DNA from: Clostridiales bacterium
Lineage (GTDB): Bacteria; Bacillota; Clostridia; Caldicoprobacterales; DTU083
Direction of reading: 5' to 3'
Assembly: GCA_012839095.1 (NCBI GenBank)
Contig: DUOA01000127.1
Location: 1 to 64,000, forward strand
Length of the DNA stretch: 64,000 bases
Shown here piece by piece: positions 9,209 through 18,738 of this stretch. A program made the translations under genes and the position numbers. Each line of letters begins with the position of its first letter. Position 1 is the stretch's first letter. Under the pieces are notes generated by a model. The model had not been told where the DNA came from, made no database searches, and was given only the letters and a program-made list of their open reading frames with translations.

Positions 9209-9249
9209 GACACTAGTACATATACGCTTTAAGGAAGTGGCCGTTTAAT

Positions 9250-9945
9250 ATGGGAAAGTTAACAGGTTTGACGCCTTTGCCGGAAGTATTGGATTATGAC
9301 TTCCGGGACAATAAACTGCTTCAAACTGCCCTGACTCACAGTTCCTATGCCAATGAAGCAAAGGAAAAAACACAGTTCAACGAAAGGCTGGAGTTCCTGG
9401 GTGATTCTGTTTTGAGTCTGATTGTCAGTGACTTTCTGTATCGCACCTATCCTGATTTGTCAGAAGGTGAACTCAGCAAGGTGAGGGCAGGTGTTGTTTC
9501 CGAGGTTTCACTGGCACAGGCAGCCAGGAAGTTGAATCTGGGAGCATACATGCGATTGGGCAAGGGAGAGGAAAATATCGGAGGAAGGAATCGGGCTTCC
9601 GTTCTGGCCGATGCCGTGGAATCGATCATTGGTGCCATATACCTGGACGGCGGTTTGCAACAGGCAGGTCGTTTTGTTTTAAGACTGCTGACGCCGGCCA
9701 TTGAATCACAAATCGCCGGAAAAGGACGAAAGGACTACAAAACTGATCTTCAGGAGCTGCTGCAAAGCAGGTCGTCTCTGGAAATTACCTATCGGATTGT
9801 TGGGGAAACAGGTCCTGATCATGACAAATGGTTTACCGCTGCAGTATACCATGGAGACAAGCCTATCGGCCAGGGACAGGGCAAGAGCAAGAAGGAAGCT
9901 GAACAACAGGCGGCTCATGCTGCTTTGAGGAGCATGGACTTATAA
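9250..9945 (+). CDS. rnc: Ribonuclease III
   Basis: Double-strand-specific endoribonuclease for rRNA maturation and mRNA turnover. The 231-residue protein has the catalytic signature NERLEFLGDSVL (44-55), a second acidic cluster DAVESIIGAIYLDGG, and a C-terminal dsRNA-binding domain (about 155-228) ending KSKKEAEQQAAHAAL. It heads the conserved rnc-smc-ftsY block. Confidence 0.96.
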   Translation: MGKLTGLTPLPEVLDYDFRDNKLLQTALTHSSYANEAKEKTQFNERLEFLGDSVLSLIVSDFLYRTYPDLSEGELSKVRAGVVSEVSLAQAARKLNLGAYMRLGKGEENIGGRNRASVLADAVESIIGAIYLDGGLQQAGRFVLRLLTPAIESQIAGKGRKDYKTDLQELLQSRSSLEITYRIVGETGPDHDKWFTAAVYHGDKPIGQGQGKSKKEAEQQAAHAALRSMDL

Positions 9946-9988
9946 CACGGAAGAGAAATTCTGCCGTCTGTAAAATGAGGTGTGTGAT

Positions 9989-12900
9989 TTGCTGTTAAGG
10001 AAATTGGAGATATATGGTTTCAAATCCTTTGCTGACAGGGTATATATGAAATTTGACAAGGGCATAACCGCAATAGTCGGACCCAATGGCAGCGGAAAAA
10101 GCAATGTTGCCGATGCCGTGCGCTGGGTATTGGGTGAGCAAAGCGCCAAATCCCTGCGCGGCAGCAGGATGGAGGATATTATTTTTTCGGGAACACAGGT
10201 GAGAAAATCCCTGGGTTTTGCTGAGGTGTCTCTGACTCTGGACAACTCCGACGCCACCCTGCCTGTTGATTTTTCAGAGGTGACGATAACCCGCAGGGTC
10301 TTCCGATCCGGAGAGAGCGAGTATATGATTAATCGAAGTGCCTGCCGACTGAAGGATATTGTGGAGTTATTCATGGATACCGGTGTCGGAAAGGAAGGCT
10401 ATTCCATAATCGGACAAGGACGAATAGATGAAATCCTGAGTCATCGCTCTGAAGACAGAAGATATATTTTTGAAGAGGCTGCAGGTATAGTCAAGTACAA
10501 GGCCAGACGGGATGAGGCACAGAGAAAACTGGAAAAAACTCAGGATAACCTGATGCGGGCGGAAGACATTCTGTCTGAATTGGAGCAGCAGCTGCTGCCG
10601 CTGGAAGAGCAGGCTGAAGTAGCCAAACAATATCTTAAGCTCCGGGAGGAACTCAGACTCTATGAAATAAACCAGTTTCTTTATCAATACGATCGACATA
10701 ATAAACGAATTTCCGAACTTAAGGATCAAATCACACAGTTGGAGCGGGAAACTGAATCCCGAAAAGACAAACTCAATACAATGGAATCTGTTAAGGAGCG
10801 TTTGTATCATTCCCTTAGTGTCCTGCAGCAGGAAGCCGATATGGCAAAAAAGGAACGCTATGATTTACTGAACGCATCAGAAAAATTGAAAGGTGAACAA
10901 AACCTGAATCAGGAACGCATTAATCATTTTGAACGGGACAATGCGCGGCTGACAGAGGAGATACAACGAAAACAGCAGGATATTAAGCTGGCAGAGGCCC
11001 AATTGAAAACCTTGGATAACACAATCAGGGAGAAAAGTGATGAACTTGAAGGGGCAGGTATAAAAGCCCGTAGTCTCACTGAAAAATTGGACAAACTTAA
11101 TCTGGAAATATCCGAGCATCAAAAACATATTGAGGAAACCAAAAGCGACATTATTCATGTGCTGAATCGTATATCGGATTGCAGAAGTCAGTTGACCCGC
11201 TATCATACCATTGAAAGCAGCCTGAGAAACCGGCTAGAGAAAATAGCAGAACTGATTTCAGACAGAACAGAGGAAGAGAAATCCCTGCTCCAGTCGGAGA
11301 CAAGTATACATAATAAAATTATGTTAACTCAAAAGATGCTGGCTGAAAAGAAAGCAAGCAAAGCCGCTCTGGAAGACAGAATCACAAAAGGAAAGCAATC
11401 CCTGTCTTCCATGGATGGCCAGATTCAAAAAGAAAAACAGGTTCTGGAGGGAAAAGGTTCCCGATTGAAGCTACTTATAGATATGAAAAAGGGCTATGAG
11501 GGATTTAATAAAACTGTTAAGGAAATTCTGACTGCCTGCCAATCCAATCCATCCATTGCACATAAGGTATGCGGAGTGGTAGCTTCTCTGATTCAAGTTC
11601 CCAGGGAATATGAGACAGCAATAGAAACTGTCTTAGGGGCCAGCCTGCAGTATATTGTAACCCAGGATGAAGCTGATGCCAAATATCTGATTGAGTTTAT
11701 AAGGAAAAACAAATTCGGGCGCGCAACCTTTTTGCCAGTTACATCTGTTCAGGCCAGAAATCTGAGTCAAAAAGAACGGGCAGTCCTGAAAATGGATGGC
11801 TGCCTGGGCATTGCATCGGAGCTGGTTGAATGTGAACCGGAATACCGCAGTATTCTTAAAAATCTATTGGGACGGGTTGTGGTTGCAAGCGATATGGATG
11901 CTGCTATTAATATGGCCAGGCGATTTTCCTACACCTTTCGTATAGTAACGCTTTCCGGCGATACTATCAATACGGGAGGTTCCATGACAGGCGGCAGCCA
12001 TGCCGGCAGCGGAATCAGCATTTTGGGACGTAATCGGGAAATAAAGGATTTACAGGAAGAAATTACCGACCGAAAGGAAACGCTGGAAAAAACAGAAGAA
12101 AAACGTCAGCAGGTATTGACTGCATATCTTAAATACAAGGCTGATTTGGAAGCAGTGGAAAAGGAACTGCATGCACTGGAACACCAGCTTTCATCGGAAG
12201 AAGAAAGCAGAAATCGGATAGCAATTGACAGGACACAGCTGAGAAAAGATATATCTGTGCTTGAAAGTGAACGGATCCAGATTCTTAAGGATTTGGATGA
12301 GCTTAAGCTATCTATTTCAGATACCAATAAAGAACTAAATGAGTTGGAGAGTAAAACTACCGAAATCAACCAACTGTCCCAGGAATCCGAAGGCTTCCTC
12401 AGAGCGAAGACTGAGACCAGAGAGTCCTGCAGCAGGGAGCTTACTGATATCAGGATTCAGATAGCTGCCATGCAGCAGGAGATACAGGGATTCAGGGAGC
12501 AGGCCGGCAGAATCCATGAGGATATTATGCGCCATTCCAATGGAATTAAAGCCAGGGAGCAGCAAATCCAGGCAAATCAAAACCAGCTGGAAGCCGTCCG
12601 GAGACGGATTGAGAAAGAAAAGGCCTCAATTGCCCAACTGGAGAGCCAGGCAGCTCAGCTTCTGACAAAAATTGAAGAAACAGATAATATGCGTATTCAG
12701 AAAGAACAGAGAATGAATGATGTGGAAAAAGAAATCCGGGAATGGAACCGGACAACGGAAGAAATCATAAACAGGAAGCATCGTTTGGAGGTGCAGTGTT
12801 CGAGATATGAAGCGGAGCTGGAAAATTATCAGAACAATATATGGGAAGAATATGGCATTACATGGAACACGGCTGTTCAATACAAGTGTGACAGACTGAC

Positions 12901-13558
12901 TCCTGCCGCCGTCAGTCAGAAAATCCCGGATTTAAAACTCAAAATAGCTGAATTGGGAGATGTAAACGTTAATGCCATTGAGGAAAGCAAAAGGGTAAGA
13001 CAGCGATACCAATTCCTGAGTGAGCAGAAGAATGATCTGATCATGGCCAGGGAAAACCTGAAAAATGTGATTAGGGAGATTACCACAGCCATGAAGAAAA
13101 GATTCCAGGAAGAATTTGCTGCTATTAACAGACATTTTGGTGTTACTTTCAACAAGCTGTTTGGCGGCGGGCAGGCACAGCTTATATTGGAGGATCCCGA
13201 GGATGTATTGAATTGCGGAATTGATATCATTGCCCAGCCCCCGGGCAAGAAATTGCAGAGTCTTTCATTGCTGTCAGGAGGAGAGCGGGCGCTTACAGCG
13301 ATAGCTATTTTATTTGCTATACTTAAACACAAGCCAACACCTTTTTGCATACTGGATGAGATCGATGCTGCATTGGACGACAGCAATGTTTATCAGTTTG
13401 GCAGGTATATCAAGGAGTTTTCAAACAACACCCAGTTTGCCATCATTACACACAGGAAGGGTACCATGGAATTTTGTGATGTTCTGTATGGAATAGCCAT
13501 GGAAGAAAAGGGAGTATCCAGGCTGATTTCCGTAAAATTTGATGAAATGGTCAGCTAA
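9989..13558 (+). CDS. smc: Chromosome partition protein SMC
   Basis: ATPase of the SMC-ScpAB condensin complex. About 1189 residues: Walker A GPNGSGKSNV near the N-terminus, long coiled coil, hinge (about 510-650, with GGSMTGGSHAGSG), second coiled coil, and C-terminal signature LSGGERALTAIAILFA plus Walker B FCILDEIDAALDD. I prefer the TTG at 9989 because GAGGTG (9977-9982) is 6 bases upstream and the N-terminus LLRKLEIYGFKSFAD matches the family; a GTG at 9980 would lie inside that site. Confidence 0.96.
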   Translation: MLLRKLEIYGFKSFADRVYMKFDKGITAIVGPNGSGKSNVADAVRWVLGEQSAKSLRGSRMEDIIFSGTQVRKSLGFAEVSLTLDNSDATLPVDFSEVTITRRVFRSGESEYMINRSACRLKDIVELFMDTGVGKEGYSIIGQGRIDEILSHRSEDRRYIFEEAAGIVKYKARRDEAQRKLEKTQDNLMRAEDILSELEQQLLPLEEQAEVAKQYLKLREELRLYEINQFLYQYDRHNKRISELKDQITQLERETESRKDKLNTMESVKERLYHSLSVLQQEADMAKKERYDLLNASEKLKGEQNLNQERINHFERDNARLTEEIQRKQQDIKLAEAQLKTLDNTIREKSDELEGAGIKARSLTEKLDKLNLEISEHQKHIEETKSDIIHVLNRISDCRSQLTRYHTIESSLRNRLEKIAELISDRTEEEKSLLQSETSIHNKIMLTQKMLAEKKASKAALEDRITKGKQSLSSMDGQIQKEKQVLEGKGSRLKLLIDMKKGYEGFNKTVKEILTACQSNPSIAHKVCGVVASLIQVPREYETAIETVLGASLQYIVTQDEADAKYLIEFIRKNKFGRATFLPVTSVQARNLSQKERAVLKMDGCLGIASELVECEPEYRSILKNLLGRVVVASDMDAAINMARRFSYTFRIVTLSGDTINTGGSMTGGSHAGSGISILGRNREIKDLQEEITDRKETLEKTEEKRQQVLTAYLKYKADLEAVEKELHALEHQLSSEEESRNRIAIDRTQLRKDISVLESERIQILKDLDELKLSISDTNKELNELESKTTEINQLSQESEGFLRAKTETRESCSRELTDIRIQIAAMQQEIQGFREQAGRIHEDIMRHSNGIKAREQQIQANQNQLEAVRRRIEKEKASIAQLESQAAQLLTKIEETDNMRIQKEQRMNDVEKEIREWNRTTEEIINRKHRLEVQCSRYEAELENYQNNIWEEYGITWNTAVQYKCDRLTPAAVSQKIPDLKLKIAELGDVNVNAIEESKRVRQRYQFLSEQKNDLIMARENLKNVIREITTAMKKRFQEEFAAINRHFGVTFNKLFGGGQAQLILEDPEDVLNCGIDIIAQPPGKKLQSLSLLSGGERALTAIAILFAILKHKPTPFCILDEIDAALDDSNVYQFGRYIKEFSNNTQFAIITHRKGTMEFCDVLYGIAMEEKGVSRLISVKFDEMVS

Positions 13559-13601
13559 GAACAGCATAAAATAAAAAGATATACGCACAGGAGGAACTAT
13601 A

Positions 13602-14531
13602 GTGAAGGACCGTATGGAAAAGAAAGGTTTTTTTGCAAAGCTCAGGGATGGGTTGACTAAAACACGAAACAATATTACCAGCAGAGTGGATGAGTTGGTA
13701 AAATATTATCGTGAAATAGATGATGACTTTTTTGAGGAACTGGAAGAGACTTTGATTATGGCGGATGTAGGTATTCACACCACTGAGGAGATAATGAATT
13801 ATATCCGTGACAAGGTAAGGGAAGAGAAAATTGGAGACGTTTCCAGGATTAAGGATTTGCTGAAGGAGAAGATAATCTCTATCCTGGAGGAGGGATCACG
13901 GAAGCCTGAGCTGGCCGGCCCGACTGTGATGCTGGTTGTAGGGGTAAATGGAGTAGGCAAGACCACCACTATAGGTAAGCTGGCCAGTCGTTTCTGCAGG
14001 GAGGGCAAACAAGTGATAATTGCCGCTGCGGATACTTTCCGTGCAGCTGCAGGTGAGCAATTGGAGATTTGGAGCAAACGAGCAGGTGCGTCCATAATTC
14101 GTCATAAGGAAGGTGCCGATCCGGCAGCAGTGGTATTCGATGCCATTCAATCTGCCAAATCCAAAAAGGCCGATATCCTGCTTTGCGATACAGCCGGCAG
14201 GCTTCATAACAAAAAGAACCTGATGAATGAATTGGAAAAAATAAGCCGTATTATCGACAGGGAATTTCCTGAGGCACACAAGGAGGTGCTGCTTGTAGTG
14301 GATGCAACTACCGGGCAGAATGCCATAGCCCAGGCAGCACAGTTCAGAGAAAGCGTAGGTATTACAGGTATTGCTCTGACCAAGCTGGACGGGACTGCCA
14401 AAGGCGGTGTTGTTGTTGCGGTGAAATCCCGACTGAACATTCCCATATACTATATAGGTGTGGGAGAGCAGGAAGATGATCTCCATCCTTTTGACCCGGA
14501 GGACTTTGCATCAGCTTTGTTTGACAGTTGA
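13602..14531 (+). CDS. ftsY: Signal recognition particle receptor FtsY
   Basis: GTPase that docks ribosome-SRP complexes at the membrane. 309 residues: short helical N domain, P-loop GVNGVGKTTTIGKLA (about 107-121), DTAGRLHNKKNLM, TKLDGTAKGG. The acidic A domain of the E. coli protein is absent, as usual for Firmicutes. The GTG start follows CAGGAGGAAC. It lies next to smc and upstream of its partner ffh. Confidence 0.95.
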   Translation: MKDRMEKKGFFAKLRDGLTKTRNNITSRVDELVKYYREIDDDFFEELEETLIMADVGIHTTEEIMNYIRDKVREEKIGDVSRIKDLLKEKIISILEEGSRKPELAGPTVMLVVGVNGVGKTTTIGKLASRFCREGKQVIIAAADTFRAAAGEQLEIWSKRAGASIIRHKEGADPAAVVFDAIQSAKSKKADILLCDTAGRLHNKKNLMNELEKISRIIDREFPEAHKEVLLVVDATTGQNAIAQAAQFRESVGITGIALTKLDGTAKGGVVVAVKSRLNIPIYYIGVGEQEDDLHPFDPEDFASALFDS

Positions 14532-14576
14532 CGGGGATTAATCCGCCGCCTGAAAAAAATGCTATAATTAATGAAA

Positions 14577-14612
14577 AGCTCGTCAAGAAAAACACTTGAC
14601 GGCTTCTTTTTT
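14577..14612 (+). terminator. Intrinsic terminator after ftsY
   Basis: Stem CGTCAAG (14581-14587) / CTTGACG (14595-14601), extended by AAGC/GCTT across a one-base bulge, followed by CTTTTTT. A sequence TGCTATAAT (14560-14568) resembling an extended -10 lies just before it. Confidence 0.8.
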
Positions 14613-14646
14613 ATGGAGTATAATTGGAAGCTGTAAAGCATAAATA

Positions 14647-14676
14647 CTTGACACCCCGTTTATATTGCGGGTCAAG
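14647..14676 (+). repeat. Inverted repeat in the ylxM leader
   Basis: CTTGAC-A-CCC (14647-14656) pairs with GGG-TCAAG (14669-14676) around a T-rich loop. It ends 14 bases before the ylxM start, which lacks a strong Shine-Dalgarno site, so the hairpin could affect translation. Confidence 0.45.
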
Positions 14677-14690
14677 GCTGGTGTGATGCA

Positions 14691-15059
14691 TTGGATAAGT
14701 TTCAGGAAATGGCTCTGCTGCTGGATACCTACGGAGAGCTTCTTACTGACAAACAGAGAGATGTTATGGATCAGTATTATAACTATGATTTGTCTCTGCA
14801 GGAGATAGCAGAAAATGCAGGAATCAGCAAACAGGGTGTTCATGATTTGATCAGGCGGGCAGAACAAACCCTGGTAAAGGCTGATAAAAAACTGGGTTTT
14901 CAAAATCGCCTGTCCCGGTTACAAAACGGTCTGGAAACAGTAAGATATATACTGGAGGATCTGTCACGGGAGCTGCATGCATCAGAATCACAGGCGTCCA
15001 AGCTGGATGTCTGCCGGGAAGAGGTTGAAAAACTCATAAATACCTGTTTGGGAGGTTGA
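14691..15059 (+). CDS. ylxM: YlxM family DNA-binding protein, SRP-associated
   Basis: 122-residue protein with a sigma-70 region-4-like helix-turn-helix (about 17-62: LTDKQRDVMDQYY, LSLQEIAENAGISKQGVHD). YlxM is found next to ffh in Firmicutes, and in some species modulates SRP GTPase activity. The TTG start is chosen from alignment with family N-termini; the upstream GGTGTG is a weak ribosome-binding site. The stop is 4 bases before ffh. Confidence 0.88.
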   Translation: MDKFQEMALLLDTYGELLTDKQRDVMDQYYNYDLSLQEIAENAGISKQGVHDLIRRAEQTLVKADKKLGFQNRLSRLQNGLETVRYILEDLSRELHASESQASKLDVCREEVEKLINTCLGG

Positions 15060-15063
15060 CAGT

Positions 15064-16401
15064 TTGGCATTTGAGAGTCTGGCGGATAAATTGCAATCGG
15101 CGCTGAAGAAGCTGACCGGCAAGGGCCGACTTAACGAAAAAGACGTTAAGGAAGCCATGCGTGAGGTAAGATTGGCATTGCTGGAGGCAGATGTCAATTT
15201 CATGGTTGTCAGGGATCTGATAAAAAAGATCACCCAGCGGGCAGTAGGTTCGGAGATAATGGAAAGTCTTACTCCCGGCCAGCAGGTAATAAAGATTGTA
15301 AACGAAGAACTAACTGCATTAATGGGAGGCACCCAGAGCAAGGTGGTTATGGCATCCAAGCCGCCTACCATACTGATGCTGGTAGGTCTGCAGGGATCCG
15401 GGAAGACCACCCATGCCGGAAAGCTGGCCAATTATTTTAGAAAGCAGGGTAAGAATCCTTTGCTGGTTGCCTGCGATATCTATCGGCCGGCTGCCATAAA
15501 GCAGCTTCAGGTAGTAGGAGATAAGGTTGATACGCCTGTATTTGAACTCGGCCAGGAAGATCCGGTTCATATTGTCAGGAAGGCTCTGGAATACGCCAAA
15601 GAAAACCAGCATGACATGGTATTGGTGGATACGGCCGGACGTCTGCATATCAATGAAGAACTGATGAACGAGCTGATATCTATAAAATCTGCTGTACAGC
15701 CTCATGAAATATTGCTGGTAGTGGATGCCATGACAGGCCAGGATGCCGTAAATGTTGCGCAGGCCTTTAACGAACAGCTGGGCATCGATGGTTTGATTTT
15801 AACCAAACTGGACGGTGATACCCGGGGCGGTGCTGCACTTTCCGCCAGGGCTGTTACCGGCAAGCCTGTCAAATTTGTTGGTATGGGAGAGAAACTGGAC
15901 GATCTCGAGGTCTTTCATCCGGATCGTATGGCATCCCGAATCCTGGGCATGGGAGATGTGCTCACCATTATTGAAAAGGCTCAGGCCAGCATAGACTTAA
16001 AAAAGGCAGAAGAAATGGAGAGAAAACTCCGAACTCAGACCTTTACTCTGGACGATTACCTGGATCAGCTGGAGCAGATTAAGAGTATGGGTTCTATGCA
16101 GGATATCCTGGCTATGATACCGGGAATGAATTCAAGTAAGCTGGGCGGCCTTAAGATTGATGAAAAGCAGATTCCCCGGACTCAGGCAATAATTCAGTCA
16201 ATGACCCCCAGAGAGCGGCTTAATCCTTCCATTATCAATGCCAGCCGCAGAAAAAGGATTGCAGCAGGCAGCGGTACCCGCATCCAGGATGTAAATCAGC
16301 TTCTGAAATCATACGAGGAGTTGAAACGAATGATGAAACAGATGACCGACATGTCAAAGGGAAAGGGCAGAAGAGGAAGAATGAAGTTTCCTTTTATGTA
16401 A
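15064..16401 (+). CDS. ffh: Signal recognition particle protein Ffh
   Basis: SRP54-type GTPase that binds signal peptides as they leave the ribosome. 445 residues: N domain (1-90), G domain with GLQGSGKTTHAGKLA, DTAGRLHINEELM and TKLDGDTRGGAAL, then the methionine-rich M domain (about 300-445) carrying the SRP RNA-binding segment and ending GRMKFPFM. The TTG start follows GGGAGGTTGAC. The SRP RNA gene was not seen in this window. Confidence 0.96.
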   Translation: MAFESLADKLQSALKKLTGKGRLNEKDVKEAMREVRLALLEADVNFMVVRDLIKKITQRAVGSEIMESLTPGQQVIKIVNEELTALMGGTQSKVVMASKPPTILMLVGLQGSGKTTHAGKLANYFRKQGKNPLLVACDIYRPAAIKQLQVVGDKVDTPVFELGQEDPVHIVRKALEYAKENQHDMVLVDTAGRLHINEELMNELISIKSAVQPHEILLVVDAMTGQDAVNVAQAFNEQLGIDGLILTKLDGDTRGGAALSARAVTGKPVKFVGMGEKLDDLEVFHPDRMASRILGMGDVLTIIEKAQASIDLKKAEEMERKLRTQTFTLDDYLDQLEQIKSMGSMQDILAMIPGMNSSKLGGLKIDEKQIPRTQAIIQSMTPRERLNPSIINASRRKRIAAGSGTRIQDVNQLLKSYEELKRMMKQMTDMSKGKGRRGRMKFPFM

Positions 16402-16417
16402 TGATATAACAGGAGAT

Positions 16418-16438
16418 CAACTGATTAACAGTCAGTTG
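16418..16438 (+). repeat. Small hairpin upstream of rpsP
   Basis: CAACTGA (16418-16424) and TCAGTTG (16432-16438) form a perfect 7-bp stem with a 7-base loop. There is no T-run after it, so it is more likely leader or processing structure than a terminator. Confidence 0.5.
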
Positions 16439-16475
16439 GCATATATACTTTAATCGCAGCAGCGGAGGTGAAAAA

Positions 16476-16715
16476 ATGGTAAAAATAAGACTAAAGAGAA
16501 TGGGTGCAAAGAAAAATCCCTTTTACCGTTTGGTGGTAGCGGATTCCCGTTATCCAAGAGACGGAAGATTTCTTGAGGAGATAGGTTATTACAATCCCTG
16601 CACCAATCCTTCCGAGGTAAAGATTGATGCCGACAGAGCTAAAGATTGGCTGAAAAAGGGTGCGCAGCCCACTGATACCGTCAGGGCTCTTCTGAAAAAG
16701 AACGGCATATTATAG
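16476..16715 (+). CDS. rpsP: Ribosomal protein bS16
   Basis: 79 residues starting [20 protein letters not shown], the unmistakable bS16 N-terminus, with [16 protein letters not shown] and [19 protein letters not shown] precedes the ATG. First gene of the rpsP-khpA-rimM-trmD-rplS ribosome/tRNA unit. Confidence 0.98.
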   Translation: MVKIRLKRMGAKKNPFYRLVVADSRYPRDGRFLEEIGYYNPCTNPSEVKIDADRAKDWLKKGAQPTDTVRALLKKNGIL

Positions 16716-16726
16716 GAGGCAATGCC

Positions 16727-16954
16727 ATGGTGGAATTGGTAGATTTTATTGCACGAGCATTGGTGGATGATCCCGACCAGGTCGATGTAAAAAGGGTGGA
16801 AGGTGACGATATCATCACCATTGAACTCAGGGTATCGCCTGATGATATGGGGAAGGTCATTGGCAAGCAAGGACGAATCGCCAAGGCCATTCGCAGCATT
16901 GTCAAGGCAGCATCCCTGAAGGAAAAGAAAAAAGTAACGGTAGAAATTATATGA
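16727..16954 (+). CDS. khpA: KH-domain RNA-binding protein KhpA (YlqC)
   Basis: 75-residue protein made of one type-II KH domain with the nucleic-acid loop GKVIGKQGRIAKAIR (about 45-59). In other Firmicutes KhpA pairs with KhpB (EloR) and affects cell elongation and RNA binding. It lies between rpsP and rimM, the standard position. Confidence 0.92.
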   Translation: MVELVDFIARALVDDPDQVDVKRVEGDDIITIELRVSPDDMGKVIGKQGRIAKAIRSIVKAASLKEKKKVTVEII

Positions 16955-16967
16955 GGCAGGAGTGCAA

Positions 16968-17489
16968 ATGCTTGATTACTTGTCCGTGGGCTTTGTACTA
17001 AGGCCCCATGGCCTTAAGGGCGAAATCAAGGTAAAGCCGCTTACTGATGAAGAGAGACGGTTTGATTCCCTTAAATACCTCTACCTGAAAGATGATGGTT
17101 ACAAAAAAATAGAAGTGACATCCAGGCGTTATGACAAGGGGTTTGTCTACCTGAAACTGAAGGGGTTTGAGAACAAGGAATCAGTAGAGCCCCTCCGAAA
17201 TCAGTATTTATGGATACCCAGAAATATGGCCAGAAAGCTGCCCGAGAACACCTATTATATAGCTGATCTCCTGGGCTGCCGTGTAGAAACCCGAACAGGA
17301 GAATACCTGGGTAAGATAGCCGACGTACTGGAAACCGGCAGCAATGATGTCTATATAGTGCAGGAGGGCCCCAGAGGAGAAATATTGATTCCCGCCCTGA
17401 AGAAGGTGGTTGTACTGGTGGATATATCAAACAGGCTGATTCAGGTGGATCTCACTGATATGGAAGGACTGCTGCCTGATGAAAATTGA
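16968..17489 (+). CDS. rimM: Ribosome maturation factor RimM
   Basis: Assists assembly of the 30S head near uS19. About 173 residues: N-terminal barrel with VGFVLRPHGLKGEIKVKPLT and C-terminal PRC-barrel with DLLGCRVETRTGEYLGKIADV. I chose the ATG at 16968 because AGGAG (16958-16962) is 5 bases upstream; the in-frame GTG at 16962 overlaps it. The 3' end overlaps trmD by 11 bases. Confidence 0.93.
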   Translation: MLDYLSVGFVLRPHGLKGEIKVKPLTDEERRFDSLKYLYLKDDGYKKIEVTSRRYDKGFVYLKLKGFENKESVEPLRNQYLWIPRNMARKLPENTYYIADLLGCRVETRTGEYLGKIADVLETGSNDVYIVQEGPRGEILIPALKKVVVLVDISNRLIQVDLTDMEGLLPDEN

Positions 17490-18219
17490 GATTCTTACTT
17501 TGTTTCCTGAAATGTTTGAGACCTTTAAGTCATCCAGTATTGTGGGACGGGCAGTTGAAAAAAAACTGATCTCCATACAGACGCACAACATAAGGGGTTT
17601 TTCTGATAACAAACATAAACAGGCAGATGATTATCCATACGGGGGCGGTGCAGGTATGGTATTGATGCCTCAGCCTGTATCAGATGCCTTCAGATATGTG
17701 TTTTCCCGCTATTCGGAAGAGCAAAAACCCATGGTAATCTATTTGTCACCTCAGGGAAAGGTGCTGACTCAGAAGTTAGCCCGGCAGCTTAGCAAGGAAA
17801 CGGCGCTGATACTGCTGTGCGGCCACTATGAGGGAATTGATCAAAGGGCAATCGATCGCTTTGTGGATATGGAAGTTTCCATTGGAGATTATGTACTTAC
17901 AGGCGGTGAGCTTCCCGCAATGGTTCTGACAGACTGTATTGTACGTTTGATTCCCGGTGTATTGGGCAGTTCCGAGTCCATCGTGGAGGAGTCCCACTCT
18001 GCCGGTTTATTGGAATACCCCCAGTATACCAGGCCTGCAGTGTATGATGGAGATGCAGTGCCGGAGGTATTGTTGTCGGGAAATCACAAGGAGATCGAAA
18101 AATGGCGCAGAATGCAGAGTCTGAAGAACACCCTGCAAAAGCGTCCGGATCTGTTGGATAAGGCTGTTTTGACAACAGAAGACTTGAGTATGCTGAAAGA
18201 GCTGAAGAATTCTTTATGA
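17479..18219 (+). CDS. trmD: tRNA (guanine-N1)-methyltransferase TrmD
   Basis: Methylates G37 next to the anticodon using SAM. 246 residues with the trefoil-knot SPOUT motifs: PYGGGAGMVLMPQP, LCGHYEGIDQRAID, EVSIGDYVLTGGELPA, and a C-terminal helical domain. Start inside the end of rimM, indicating translational coupling. Confidence 0.97.
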   Translation: MKIEILTLFPEMFETFKSSSIVGRAVEKKLISIQTHNIRGFSDNKHKQADDYPYGGGAGMVLMPQPVSDAFRYVFSRYSEEQKPMVIYLSPQGKVLTQKLARQLSKETALILLCGHYEGIDQRAIDRFVDMEVSIGDYVLTGGELPAMVLTDCIVRLIPGVLGSSESIVEESHSAGLLEYPQYTRPAVYDGDAVPEVLLSGNHKEIEKWRRMQSLKNTLQKRPDLLDKAVLTTEDLSMLKELKNSL

Positions 18220-18226
18220 TGCTCTA

Positions 18227-18255
18227 TTGCGCATAGAAATATCCAATGATATAAT
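18227..18255 (+). promoter_or_regulatory. Sigma-A promoter for rplS
   Basis: TTGCGC (18227-18232), 17-base spacer, TATAAT (18250-18255) preceded by TG one base upstream (extended -10). It gives rplS its own transcript with a leader of about 65 bases. Confidence 0.7.
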
Positions 18256-18328
18256 CAAGCTTATGAATTACGGGCGGTCCGCTTTCCTGTTTGGATATGA
18301 ACGCTTGCAAGAAGGAGGTTAAGAACCG

Positions 18329-18679
18329 ATGAATATTATTAAAACCTTGGAACAGGAACAATTAAGGAAGGATTTACCGGAGTTTTCCATTGGCGATACT
18401 GTCAGAGTTTTTGTAAAGGTAAAGGAAGGAACCCGGGAAAGGCTGCAGGCCTTTGAGGGAACCGTGCTCCAAAGAAATGGCGGAGGCATCAGCGAAACCT
18501 TTACCGTACGCAGAGTATCCTACGGAGTAGGAGTTGAAAGAACTTTCCCTCTCCATTCTCCCAGAATCAGTCATATTGAAGTTGTAAGAAAAGGTAAAGT
18601 ACGAAGAGCAAAGCTTTACTATCTGCGGGACAGAGTGGGCAAGGCTGCAAAAGTAAAAGAAAAACAGGTGAACAGATAA
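18329..18679 (+). CDS. rplS: Ribosomal protein bL19
   Basis: 116 residues with the bL19 pattern: [53 protein letters not shown] and the basic tail [24 protein letters not shown] precedes the ATG. Own promoter upstream and a perfect terminator downstream, so it can be expressed separately from trmD. Confidence 0.98.
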   Translation: MNIIKTLEQEQLRKDLPEFSIGDTVRVFVKVKEGTRERLQAFEGTVLQRNGGGISETFTVRRVSYGVGVERTFPLHSPRISHIEVVRKGKVRRAKLYYLRDRVGKAAKVKEKQVNR

Positions 18680-18686
18680 ATTTACG

Positions 18687-18715
18687 TATGGGACTGCCGA
18701 CAGTCCCATATTTTT
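18687..18715 (+). terminator. Intrinsic terminator after rplS
   Basis: Perfect 10-bp stem TATGGGACTG / CAGTCCCATA (18687-18696, 18701-18710), 4-base loop, then TTTTT. Confidence 0.95.
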
Positions 18716-18738
18716 ATTGGCGGAAAGGATAAAAGGGC

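Noticed and set aside
14528-14568. TTGACG and TATAAT near the ftsY stop as a promoter pair
   Set aside because: The spacer is 29 bases, far too long; only the extended -10 element is worth noting.
18256-18328. L19-type autoregulatory leader before rplS
   Set aside because: The leader is short and only weakly structured by eye, and I cannot recall the conserved core well enough to support it.
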